64,000 bases of DNA. It comes from Aquimarina macrocephali JAMB N27 (GTDB lineage Bacteria; Bacteroidota; Bacteroidia; Flavobacteriales; Flavobacteriaceae). Below are positions 1 through 8,238 of this stretch, in pieces. The stretch covers positions 248,001-312,000 of the forward strand of contig NZ_JACA01000003.1 of the NCBI RefSeq assembly GCF_000520995.1, written 5' to 3'. Made by a program: the position numbers and the translations under genes. Under the pieces are notes generated by a model, which ran no database searches, was not told where the DNA came from, and was given only the letters and a program-made list of their open reading frames with translations. Every line of letters starts with the position of its first letter. Position 1 is the first letter of the stretch.

Positions 1-157
1 AAACTTATAAATATCATATTGCGTGGAATTTTATCGAACCACCAGTTTAAACACTTAAAAGACTACCTATTGCTAAACGTCACAAAAAAGAAACATTCAA
101 TTATATTATTTGTAACTAAATAAGTTTAATTTCGTTATTAATAAGGAAGCTTTTTTT

Positions 158-1744
158 ATGAGAAACATCATTCTGTCTATTATTTCGGGTCTCCTGCTTG
201 CCATTAGCTGGCCAACTTATGGTTTTCCTTTATTTTTATTCTTTGGGTTTGTCCCTCTTTTGATTGCAGAATATAACATTCGAAAAAACAAATACAGCAA
301 AAGTCAGGTTTTTGGTCTTGCTTTTCTTACTTTTTTCATTTGGAATATGATTACCACCTGGTGGATTTATAATTCTACTCCTTTTGGTATGTGGTTTGCA
401 GAAATTGTAAATAGCCTAGTGATGACTTTGGTGTTTTTAATCTACCATATTGTTGCTAAAAGAACCACATTTACAATTAGTAGTATATTTCTCGTTTGTT
501 TTTGGATGTCTTTTGAATATATGCATCTACAATGGGAGTTTTCCTGGCCCTGGCTTAATCTGGGTAATGGATTTTCGAGTTTTACCTCTTGGATACAATG
601 GTATGAATATACAGGAACTTTTGGTGGTACACTTTGGATCTGGATCATCAATATTAGCGTTTTTAAAAGTGTACTACTTTTTACAGAACACAAAGATAAA
701 ACTATTCTATACAGATCTGCCATTCGCAATGGATTGATCATTCTAATTCCAATTATAGTATCATTTATTATTCTAAAAACTTATGAAGAAGAAGGAAGTG
801 ATATCGAAGTGGTTATTCTACAGCCAAACATAAATCCATATACCGAAAAATACAACACCACAGATAATCGAATAGGTAAATTATTAGACTCGTTAACGAA
901 TACCGTTGCTACTTCAAAAACAGATTTTATTATTGCCCCAGAAACTGTTTTTGCAGATAATAACAGACTTACTAAGTTCTCTAGTTCTATTGCTAAAAAA
1001 ACTGCACATCGAATACTTAACCAATACCCTAACGCAAATGTATTATCAGGGATATCATTAATTGATGTATTTAATGATCCAAGTAAAATTCGCAGGCAAA
1101 CGAATACTTATAAAGAAGGTATTTATTATGATGACTATAATTCTGCATTTTTTGTTCGCCCCGATGGTACTGGTGATTTATATCACAAAAGCAAACTCGT
1201 TGTTGGTGTAGAAAATTTCCCGTACCAAAGTGTCTTAAAACCTATTTTTGGAGATGCCATGATTGATCTTGGAGGAACGGTCGCTAAAAAAACTACCCAA
1301 GAAGATCGAGAAGTATTCTTCTCTAAAGATAGTATTGGAGTAGGAACTTTAATCTGTTATGAGAGTATATATGGAGAATTTGCTACAGGGTATATTAGAA
1401 ATAAGGCAAACTTTCTGGCAATTATTACCAATGATGCCTGGTGGGGCAATACTCAAGGACATAGACAACATCTATCTTATGCTAGACTAAGAGCCATCGA
1501 AACCCGAAGAAGCATTGCACGAAGCGCTAATACAGGAATTTCTGCTATTATTAACCAAACAGGAGATATCGTAGCAAAATTAGATTATGAAAAACAAGGA
1601 GCACTAAAAGGAACTCTTATCGCAAATAACAAGACCACATTTTATGTAAAAGCAGGGAATTACCTGGCTAGAGTTTCTATATTTCTTTCGATTTTTATAT
1701 TCCTTTTTTCTGTGACCCGACGGAAAAGAAAAATGACAACCTGA
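158..1744 (+). CDS. lnt: Apolipoprotein N-acyltransferase
   Basis: Lnt transfers the third acyl chain from phospholipid to the N-terminal cysteine of lipoproteins in the inner membrane. The 528-residue product has several hydrophobic segments in its first 210 residues, then a nitrilase-type (CN hydrolase) domain at about 225-480, then a last membrane segment near 505-520. The catalytic triad is readable: Glu262 in IAPETVF, Lys344 in YHKSKLVV and Cys400 in LICYES. Length matches the family. The ATG lies just after an A/T-rich leader containing AAGGAAG. The many lipoproteins elsewhere in this window would be its substrates. Identification is firm from the triad plus topology. Confidence 0.95.
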   Translation: MRNIILSIISGLLLAISWPTYGFPLFLFFGFVPLLIAEYNIRKNKYSKSQVFGLAFLTFFIWNMITTWWIYNSTPFGMWFAEIVNSLVMTLVFLIYHIVAKRTTFTISSIFLVCFWMSFEYMHLQWEFSWPWLNLGNGFSSFTSWIQWYEYTGTFGGTLWIWIINISVFKSVLLFTEHKDKTILYRSAIRNGLIILIPIIVSFIILKTYEEEGSDIEVVILQPNINPYTEKYNTTDNRIGKLLDSLTNTVATSKTDFIIAPETVFADNNRLTKFSSSIAKKTAHRILNQYPNANVLSGISLIDVFNDPSKIRRQTNTYKEGIYYDDYNSAFFVRPDGTGDLYHKSKLVVGVENFPYQSVLKPIFGDAMIDLGGTVAKKTTQEDREVFFSKDSIGVGTLICYESIYGEFATGYIRNKANFLAIITNDAWWGNTQGHRQHLSYARLRAIETRRSIARSANTGISAIINQTGDIVAKLDYEKQGALKGTLIANNKTTFYVKAGNYLARVSIFLSIFIFLFSVTRRKRKMTT

Positions 1745-1808
1745 AAATCAATACCTAAATATAATATAATACTTCTGTACTTTATAACTATGTTAGTACA
1801 CATCTTTG

Positions 1809-1816
1809 TACCTTTG
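1809..1816 (+). promoter_or_regulatory. -7 promoter box of the ABC-F gene
   Basis: TACCTTTG matches the Bacteroidota sigma-A -7 consensus TAnnTTTG exactly and lies 18 bases before the GTG start, which implies a very short untranslated leader. No clear -33 TTG is seen at the usual distance. Confidence 0.55.
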
Positions 1817-1833
1817 CAGCTTTATAAAAAATT

Positions 1834-3705
1834 GTGAATTACGTATCAGTAGAAAATATAGCTAAAGGATTTGGAGAACGTATCCTTTTTAAAAACATTT
1901 CTTTTGGAATCAACGAAGGGCAGAAAATTGGTTTTGTTGCCAAAAACGGAACTGGAAAAACCTCTCTCCTTGATATTGTTGCCGGTGATGAAGAGCCAGA
2001 CGAAGGGCAAGTTGTATACCGCAAAAATCTAAAAGTAGCCTTTTTACCTCAGGAACCTAATCTGGATCCTACTCTTACTATTGAACAAACTATTTTTGCT
2101 TCAGACAATGATATTCTTCAAGTGATTAACACTTATGAAAAAGCATTGTTAAATCCTGATGATGTAGAGGGCTATCAGCTAGCATTTGAAAAAATGGATG
2201 CTATTAATGCCTGGGATTTTGAAACGCAGTATAAACAAATACTTTTTAAACTTAAACTAGACGACCTCAACAAAAAAGTAAGTGAATTATCTGGTGGGCA
2301 AAAGAAACGATTAGCTCTGGCAAATATATTATTAAGCAAGCCCAATCTATTATATCTCGATGAGCCTACCAACCATCTGGATTTAGAAATGATAGAATGG
2401 CTAGAAGAGTATTTCGCCAAAGAGAATTTTACGCTATTCATGGTAACTCATGATCGTTATTTTCTAGAAAATGTATGTAATGAGATTATAGAATTAGAAA
2501 ATGGTCAACTCTATAGCTACAAAGGTAATTATGCATATTACCTGGCAAATAAAGAAGCTAGAGTTGTAAATGAGCAAATTACAACAGATAAAGCCAAGCA
2601 ACTTTACAAAAAAGAATTAGACTGGATGCGTCGTCAACCAAAGGCACGTACTACCAAATCCAAATCTAGAATTGATGATTTCTTTGAAATCAAAGAACGT
2701 GCTCACAAACGTCGTAATGATCATGAAGTTCAACTCGAGATTAATATGGAGCGCATGGGGAGTAAGGTTCTCGAGCTTCATAAAGTCTCTAAACGTTTTG
2801 ATAAACTTATCTTGTTAGACCAATTTGAATATGTTTTCAAAAAAGGAGAACGTATTGGTGTCATTGGTAAAAATGGAACAGGTAAATCTACTTTTCTAAA
2901 CATGATTACAGGTTCGATCACTCCTGATCATGGGAAAATTGTGATAGGCGACACTATAAAATTTGGATATTATACACAAAGCGGTATAACAATCAAAGAA
3001 GGGCAAAAAGTTATCGAGGTAATTCGAGAATTTGGAGATTACATTCCTTTAAAAAAAGGACGACAAATTTCTGCACAACAATTGCTCGAACGTTTTTTGT
3101 TTGACCGCAAAAAACAATATGATTTTGTAGAAAAATTAAGTGGAGGTGAACGTAAAAGGTTATACCTATGTACCGTTTTAATTCAAAATCCTAATTTTTT
3201 GATTCTCGATGAACCAACCAATGATTTAGATATTGTAACACTTAATGTACTCGAAAATTTCTTGTTAGATTTCCCTGGATGTTTGATTGTAGTATCCCAT
3301 GATCGTTATTTTATGGATAAGATCGTAGATCATTTATTCGTGTTTAGAGGCAATGGTGTTATTCAGGATTTTCCCGGTAATTATACCGATTATCGTATTT
3401 ATGAAGACAGTAAAGAAGTCGAGGTAAAAACATCGGATATTACTGCAGATACAAAAGCCAAAAACACCTGGAAAAAGGATAATAAAGTTGCTCTTTCTTA
3501 TAATGAGCAAAAAGAATTTAGTAAAATTGAACGAGAGCTTAAAAAATTAGAGCTGCAAAAGAAAGAAATCGAAAGTCTTTTTGCCGAAGGTAACCTAGAT
3601 GAAGAAAAAATAAATACTGAATCTCAAAAACTCCAGAAAATCATTCAGCAGATTGAAGAAAACGAAATGCGGTGGTTTGAGCTTTCTGAAAAAATGGAAG
3701 AATGA
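1834..3705 (+). CDS. ABC-F family ATPase (Uup-like)
   Basis: This is a cytoplasmic ATPase with two ABC domains and no membrane segments. Both Walker A motifs (KNGTGKTS near residue 38, KNGTGKST near 350), both signatures (LSGGQKKR, LSGGERKR) and both Walker B motifs (LYLDEPTNHLD, LILDEPTNDLD) are intact. The linker between them is rich in Lys and Arg, and the C-terminal 80 residues look like a coiled coil, as in Uup-type ABC-F proteins. ABC-F proteins act on ribosomes or DNA rather than in transport. The start is GTG at 1834, chosen because the alignable N-terminus begins there and a -7 box lies just upstream. The exact subfamily is inferred. Confidence 0.9.
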   Translation: MNYVSVENIAKGFGERILFKNISFGINEGQKIGFVAKNGTGKTSLLDIVAGDEEPDEGQVVYRKNLKVAFLPQEPNLDPTLTIEQTIFASDNDILQVINTYEKALLNPDDVEGYQLAFEKMDAINAWDFETQYKQILFKLKLDDLNKKVSELSGGQKKRLALANILLSKPNLLYLDEPTNHLDLEMIEWLEEYFAKENFTLFMVTHDRYFLENVCNEIIELENGQLYSYKGNYAYYLANKEARVVNEQITTDKAKQLYKKELDWMRRQPKARTTKSKSRIDDFFEIKERAHKRRNDHEVQLEINMERMGSKVLELHKVSKRFDKLILLDQFEYVFKKGERIGVIGKNGTGKSTFLNMITGSITPDHGKIVIGDTIKFGYYTQSGITIKEGQKVIEVIREFGDYIPLKKGRQISAQQLLERFLFDRKKQYDFVEKLSGGERKRLYLCTVLIQNPNFLILDEPTNDLDIVTLNVLENFLLDFPGCLIVVSHDRYFMDKIVDHLFVFRGNGVIQDFPGNYTDYRIYEDSKEVEVKTSDITADTKAKNTWKKDNKVALSYNEQKEFSKIERELKKLELQKKEIESLFAEGNLDEEKINTESQKLQKIIQQIEENEMRWFELSEKMEE

Positions 3706-3744
3706 CATGATTAATAGTGTCGGATTTTTGATTTAGACTAAAAA

Positions 3745-4317
3745 ATGTACTTCAAAATAAAAGCATACCTCAGATTTCTTTTTAAATCTACCAATCAACA
3801 TGGTGTGCATTCACCTTTTGTATATAATTTGATCACCAGATGTTTTTATAACACAGAAAAACGAAAAGCATACCTATCTATAAAATCAGTATATAAAAAA
3901 GCAGATAAAAAAATTCCTGTTAGATATCGCACTGCTAAACTTCTAAATCGTATAGTCCCATATTTTGATCTTAAAAACGTTCTTATTTTGACAGATTTGG
4001 GTTTTATATCAGAGGTTTTATCAATAGAGAATTTGGTTTCGATTGATCATGTTATACAATCCAAGAAAGATTACGACATGATTTATCTCGATATAAACCA
4101 GTTACAATGTCAATTAAATACAGAATTATTACTATCTAAGGTTCATAACGACAGTGTTATCATACTCAATTCTATATATGAATCTGAAGCTAATGTCATT
4201 TTATGGGAAATAATAAAAAAACACCCGAAAATCACCGTAACTATTGATACTTTTCATCTTGGTTTTGTGTTTATCAGGAATGAACAAGCAAAAGAACACT
4301 TTATAATCAGAGCATAA
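3745..4317 (+). CDS. Shrunken SAM-methyltransferase-like protein
   Basis: The N-terminus (FLFKSTNQHGVHSPFVYNL) and the C-terminal LGFVFIRNEQAKEHF region resemble a Flavobacteriia family annotated as class I SAM-dependent methyltransferases of roughly 230-260 residues. Here the protein has only 190 residues. Where the family has the glycine-rich SAM loop, this one reads LILTDLGFIS and lacks the expected E-x-G-x-x-x-G, so cofactor binding is doubtful. It follows the ABC-F gene by 39 bases on the same strand and may be co-transcribed. The reading frame is intact, so it may be expressed in a non-enzymatic role, or be eroding. The family assignment is from memory of the conserved ends. Confidence 0.6.
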   Translation: MYFKIKAYLRFLFKSTNQHGVHSPFVYNLITRCFYNTEKRKAYLSIKSVYKKADKKIPVRYRTAKLLNRIVPYFDLKNVLILTDLGFISEVLSIENLVSIDHVIQSKKDYDMIYLDINQLQCQLNTELLLSKVHNDSVIILNSIYESEANVILWEIIKKHPKITVTIDTFHLGFVFIRNEQAKEHFIIRA

Positions 4318-4402
4318 AAAAACATAAACTAAATCACATGAGTTTTACAACTCACACAAAATTTTAAAAAAGTAATTATTGTATCATAAATATCATTATA
4401 CA

Positions 4403-4999
4403 TTATCTAAACATTCTTGAAAATATCGTTCTTCGTTTATGATATTGTAAATCTTTTGGATCATAGGGTTTTGTCTCTCCAGACAAACAAATTTCCTCAA
4501 CAAACTCATCATAGCTCATTCTTTTTTCTTCTAGAAATCCAATTAGGTATTTTTCTGCAGTATCTACACCACTAGCCTCTTCAATAGCCAAAAGTTTCTT
4601 ATAAAGATTATCAATTTTTTCAATTGTCTTTCTAGGCGGAGCCTTTCTTCTCGCAAAGAAAGAAGTGATCTGTCCATCATCATCTAGTTTTACATCAAAA
4701 TCTGTAATTACCCAATAATACCTACCGTCTTTTGCCAGATTCTTAACCAAGGCATGTATATTTTTCTTTGCCAGCAAATGTTCCCACAACCACTTAAAAA
4801 TAACTTTAGGCATATCGGGGTGACGAATCACATTATGAGGTTGACCTATTAATTCTTGTTCTTCATATCCACAAACTTGCATAAAATAATCATTCGCATA
4901 TTCTATTATTCCTTTAGGATCAGTTTTACTCATGATTGTTTCTTTAGGATCTAAGACAATCTCTACATTGATGGGTTCGGGGCGTTTTAGTGCTTTCAT
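4403..4999 (-). CDS. PAS domain protein (Aer-like PAS)
   Basis: This 198-residue soluble protein has one PAS domain at about 18-120. Its features (the KGIIEYANDYF stretch, then GYEEQELIGQPHNVIRHPDMP, then DGRYYWV) match the PAS fold of aerotaxis receptor Aer and relatives, which bind FAD or haem or sense small ligands. There is no transmembrane segment, HAMP, methyl-accepting or kinase domain, so it must signal through a partner or act as a stand-alone sensor. The C-terminal 70 residues are charged and helical-looking with no recognised domain. It is monocistronic between oppositely oriented genes. The sensed signal cannot be read from the sequence. Confidence 0.8.
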   Translation of the reverse strand: MKALKRPEPINVEIVLDPKETIMSKTDPKGIIEYANDYFMQVCGYEEQELIGQPHNVIRHPDMPKVIFKWLWEHLLAKKNIHALVKNLAKDGRYYWVITDFDVKLDDDGQITSFFARRKAPPRKTIEKIDNLYKKLLAIEEASGVDTAEKYLIGFLEEKRMSYDEFVEEICLSGETKPYDPKDLQYHKRRTIFSRMFR

Positions 5000-5248
5000 A
5001 TTTATTATTGTTAGTTAAATTCCGAGGCAAAATTAACCGTAACATGAAATGCAAAAAATGACAAAAATCATAGTATTATTAAGAGGGTTAGAGGGATTTA
5101 TTTTTTAACTTACTTTTAACCACCAGCCCATACTATAGCAATACATAGAGTTGATAAAAGAACATTTTACAATTAGAGTGTAACAACTTTTTATCTGCTG
5201 CGTCATATAGTCTAAAATTGTATCTTAACAATCTGTAAAGATTACTAT

Positions 5249-5935
5249 ATGGGAAATGTTATAGAAATTAGAGGAATTATCAGAAACTTTCAATTAGGAC
5301 AGGAAACTGTATATGTACTTAAGGGTATTGATCTTGATATTGCTCGTGGAGAATATCTGGCAATAATGGGCCCTTCTGGTTCTGGTAAATCTACTCTAAT
5401 GAATCTTCTGGGATGTCTTGACACACCAACTGGTGGGACTTATAATCTAAACGGAAACGATGTTAGTAAAATGACCGATAATGAATTAGCTGATATTCGA
5501 AATCGCGAAATTGGTTTTGTATTTCAAACTTTTAATTTATTGCCTAGAACTACTGCATTAGATAACGTTGCATTACCCATGGTCTATGCGGGTGCTTCTA
5601 AAAAGGACAGAGCAATTAGAGCAGAAGAAGTACTCACAGATGTTGGTTTATCTGATCGAATGGATCACAAACCTAATCAACTCTCTGGAGGTCAGCGACA
5701 GCGTGTAGCTGTTGGTCGAGCCTTAGTAAATAAACCTTCGATAATATTGGCTGATGAGCCTACCGGAAATCTGGATTCCAAAACGTCATTAGAAATTATG
5801 CAGCTTTTTGATGAAATTCATGCTGCAGGAAATACGGTTATTCTTGTTACTCACGAAGAAGAAGTTGCCACGCATGCACATCGTGTTATCCGTCTTCGTG
5901 ATGGGATAGTCGAAAGCGATGTAAGGAACAAATAG
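5249..5935 (+). CDS. ABC transporter ATP-binding protein (LolD/MacB type)
   Basis: This single ABC domain of 228 residues has Walker [11 protein letters not shown]-loop [10 protein letters not shown], signature [15 protein letters not shown], Walker [12 protein letters not shown] and an H-loop in [11 protein letters not shown]. The EPTGNLDS sequence and length are typical of the MacB/LolD/FtsE group that powers lipoprotein release, macrolide or peptide export, or mechanotransmission. No permease gene is adjacent: the next gene is a symporter. The partner must be elsewhere, so the substrate is unknown. The start ATG fits the family N-terminus. Confidence 0.9.
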   Translation: MGNVIEIRGIIRNFQLGQETVYVLKGIDLDIARGEYLAIMGPSGSGKSTLMNLLGCLDTPTGGTYNLNGNDVSKMTDNELADIRNREIGFVFQTFNLLPRTTALDNVALPMVYAGASKKDRAIRAEEVLTDVGLSDRMDHKPNQLSGGQRQRVAVGRALVNKPSIILADEPTGNLDSKTSLEIMQLFDEIHAAGNTVILVTHEEEVATHAHRVIRLRDGIVESDVRNK

Positions 5936-6001
5936 TTTTGATTTTTGGTTTACCATTACTGGTTAATTTGTATTTTGGGGATTCATTTTTAACCGAAATT
6001 C

Positions 6002-7459
6002 ATGCAACCATTACATATCCTACTCCTTATTGCGGCTTATTTTGGAATTCTTCTTCTCATCTCTTATTTCACAGGTAAAAACTCAGGAAATGATGCTTTT
6101 TTTAAAGCTAATCGACAATCCCCATGGTATATCGTAGCTTTTGGAATGATTGGAGCATCATTAAGTGGTGTAACCTTTATTTCTGTACCAGGATGGATTG
6201 AAGCTTCACAATTTAGTTATATGCAAGTAGTATTAGGGTATATTTTGGGATATACTGTTATTGGTACAGTACTGCTTCCTCTTTACTACAAACTTAATTT
6301 AACTTCAATTTATACCTATCTGGATCAACGTTTTGGTAATTACTCATATAAAACCGGAGCTTCGTTTTTCTTACTATCACGAGTAGTTGGGGCAAGTTTT
6401 AGATTGTTTTTGGTTGCTAATGTTTTACAATCTATTCTTTTTGATGCTTTGGGGGTGCCTTTCTGGGTTACTGTTATCATAACTATATTATTAATCTGGC
6501 TATACACTTTTAAATCAGGAATTAAAACGATTGTATGGACCGATACTCTACAAACATTATTCATGCTTATTGCAGTAGGCGTAGCTATATATTATGTATC
6601 AGATGATTTAGGGATTCAAGGATCAAACCTACTGGGTTATGTATTAGAAAGTGATCTCTCGAAAATGTTCTTTTTTGATGATTTTAAAAGTGCTAATTAT
6701 TTTTGGAAACAATTTTTATCAGGTGCATTTATTGCAATTGTTATGACGGGGTTAGATCAGGATATGATGCAAAAAAATCTTACCTGCCGAAGTTTGAAAG
6801 ATGCACAAAAAAATATGTTCTGGTTTACTATTGTATTAACTATTGTAAACTTTATATTTTTAGGTCTTGGATTACTACTTACCCAATACGCATCACAAAA
6901 TGGAATTGATGCTCATAAGGATCAGCTTTTTCCTGTAATTGCTACACAAAGCGGATTAGGTTTTGGTATCGCTATCTTTTTTGTACTTGGTCTTATCGCA
7001 GCGGCATATAGTAGTGCTGATAGTGCATTGACCTCATTAACCACATCATTTAGTATAGACATACTCGATATTGAAAAGAAATATAATCCAACAGATCAGG
7101 TTAAGACCAGAAAAAAGATTCATATTCTATTTTCTTTTATATTGGTATTGGTCATAATTGCTTTTAAGTATCTTATAAAAGATGAAAGTGTAATCGCCAA
7201 ACTATTTGTCTTTGCAGGATACACATACGGTCCTCTATTAGGTTTATATGCATTTGGATTATTTACAAAACTAAAAGTGAAAGATAATTTAGTGCCAATT
7301 ATTGCAATCTTATCTCCAATTTTATCCTATATCATTAGCGAAAATAGTGATCTATGGTTCGGTTTTAAATTTGGTTTCTTTATCCTAATTCTTAATGGGT
7401 TTTTGACCTTTTTAGGATTATTATTGTCTGCTATTTTAATATTGATTCGTAGAAAGTAA
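6002..7459 (+). CDS. Sodium:solute symporter family protein
   Basis: This 485-residue polytopic membrane protein, with about 13 hydrophobic helices, belongs to the SSS (Na+/solute) family. Supporting features are [19 protein letters not shown] near residues 45-63, a TGLDQDMMQ stretch in the middle, and [19 protein letters not shown] near 335, which resembles the conserved sodium-site helix of the family. The solute is not predictable. The coding region runs 24 bases into the oppositely oriented CoA-binding protein gene, so the two 3' ends overlap. The start ATG follows TTTTAACCGAAATTC without a strong ribosome binding site, as is common in this phylum. Confidence 0.9.
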   Translation: MQPLHILLLIAAYFGILLLISYFTGKNSGNDAFFKANRQSPWYIVAFGMIGASLSGVTFISVPGWIEASQFSYMQVVLGYILGYTVIGTVLLPLYYKLNLTSIYTYLDQRFGNYSYKTGASFFLLSRVVGASFRLFLVANVLQSILFDALGVPFWVTVIITILLIWLYTFKSGIKTIVWTDTLQTLFMLIAVGVAIYYVSDDLGIQGSNLLGYVLESDLSKMFFFDDFKSANYFWKQFLSGAFIAIVMTGLDQDMMQKNLTCRSLKDAQKNMFWFTIVLTIVNFIFLGLGLLLTQYASQNGIDAHKDQLFPVIATQSGLGFGIAIFFVLGLIAAAYSSADSALTSLTTSFSIDILDIEKKYNPTDQVKTRKKIHILFSFILVLVIIAFKYLIKDESVIAKLFVFAGYTYGPLLGLYAFGLFTKLKVKDNLVPIIAILSPILSYIISENSDLWFGFKFGFFILILNGFLTFLGLLLSAILILIRRK

Positions 7460-7798
7460 CACTAGCGTACAAGCAACCTCGACTTCTATGTTTGCCGCTT
7501 TAAGTTTTTGATAAAACTCAAGGTTTTCTGTTCCAGGATTAAAAATTACTCTTCTGGGGTTTAGTCGTATGATATCATCATAATAAGGTTGTTGCCTAAG
7601 AGGATTTAAATACAAAGTAATTGTATCCATATTTTCTGCATTATGTATAGCTGTCACAATTTTTATCCCTGCAACTTCTCCTTTTTTTAATCCAACAGCT
7701 GCAACCTCATGACCATGGGTTACCAACTTATGAATAGCAAAGTTAGAATATCTATTTGTCTTTAAGGATGCTCCCAGAACTAATGTTTTTTTATCCAT
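7436..7798 (-). CDS. CoA-binding domain protein (YccU-like)
   Basis: This 120-residue single-domain protein has a Rossmann-like fold. It starts with [19 protein letters not shown], followed by [14 protein letters not shown] and [11 protein letters not shown], the pattern of small CoA-binding (YccU) proteins related to the nucleotide-binding part of succinyl-CoA synthetase. Biochemical roles in this family are poorly defined. Its last 24 bases overlap the 3' end of the symporter gene on the other strand. The start codon faces a 440-base spacer that it shares with an outer-membrane receptor gene. Confidence 0.85.
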   Translation of the reverse strand: MDKKTLVLGASLKTNRYSNFAIHKLVTHGHEVAAVGLKKGEVAGIKIVTAIHNAENMDTITLYLNPLRQQPYYDDIIRLNPRRVIFNPGTENLEFYQKLKAANIEVEVACTLVLLSTNQY

Positions 7799-8238
7799 AA
7801 ATATTATTTGAATTTAAAATAAGAAAAATAGGTTTATTAGGACACCAAATAAAGGCTTAAACGTTAAAAATAACCAGAAAAATGTTAAAAATAAACGATG
7901 AATGTAACACAAATCAAAGCACTTCGTCTTACATATAAAAGGATATGAATTTTCATAAATTTAGTTAGTTAGTTACTTTATAATAATCAAATTTTATTCA
8001 TAGTTGATGGTTAGTGTTACTATTTGGTTATTATAGAAAACCGCCTCTATTATTAGAGGCGGTTTTTAATTATCTAATATTTTGTTAAAGTCAAAATAAG
8101 GTGTAACAGAATGGTTTTACCGTCGTCTTACACTTACAACACGATTAATCACAGTGTCAATTTTGAAAACAATCACGTATTTGTATTAGGCAATACAAAG
8201 TACAATGCATAACAATTATCAATCAAATAAACGTTCAG
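7799..8238. other. Divergent intergenic region with a possible small RNA
   Basis: This 440-base spacer separates two divergently transcribed genes and has no credible ORF. It contains a strong intrinsic terminator on the plus strand (8037-8067). Neither flanking gene needs a terminator here, so a short plus-strand transcript starting somewhere in 7870-8030 is inferred. The tandem element TTAGTTAGTTAGTTAC-like (about 7960-7978) precedes it. No -7 box of exact consensus was found; TACTATTTG at about 8019 is off by one base in spacing. Confidence 0.4.
8037..8067 (+). terminator. Orphan intrinsic terminator
   Basis: A 13-base perfect stem (AAAACCGCCTCTA / TAGAGGCGGTTTT) with a TTAT loop is followed by T residues. 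It lies between divergent genes, about 170 bases before the next start codon, so it does not end any annotated gene. The A-rich 5' arm means it could also work on the minus strand. Confidence 0.8.

Noticed and set aside
3..50. Possible 3' end of a gene entering from the left edge (reads ...YHIAWNFIEPPV then TAA)
   Set aside because: Only 15 codons, no recognisable family, and another frame is also open through position 120; cannot be supported.
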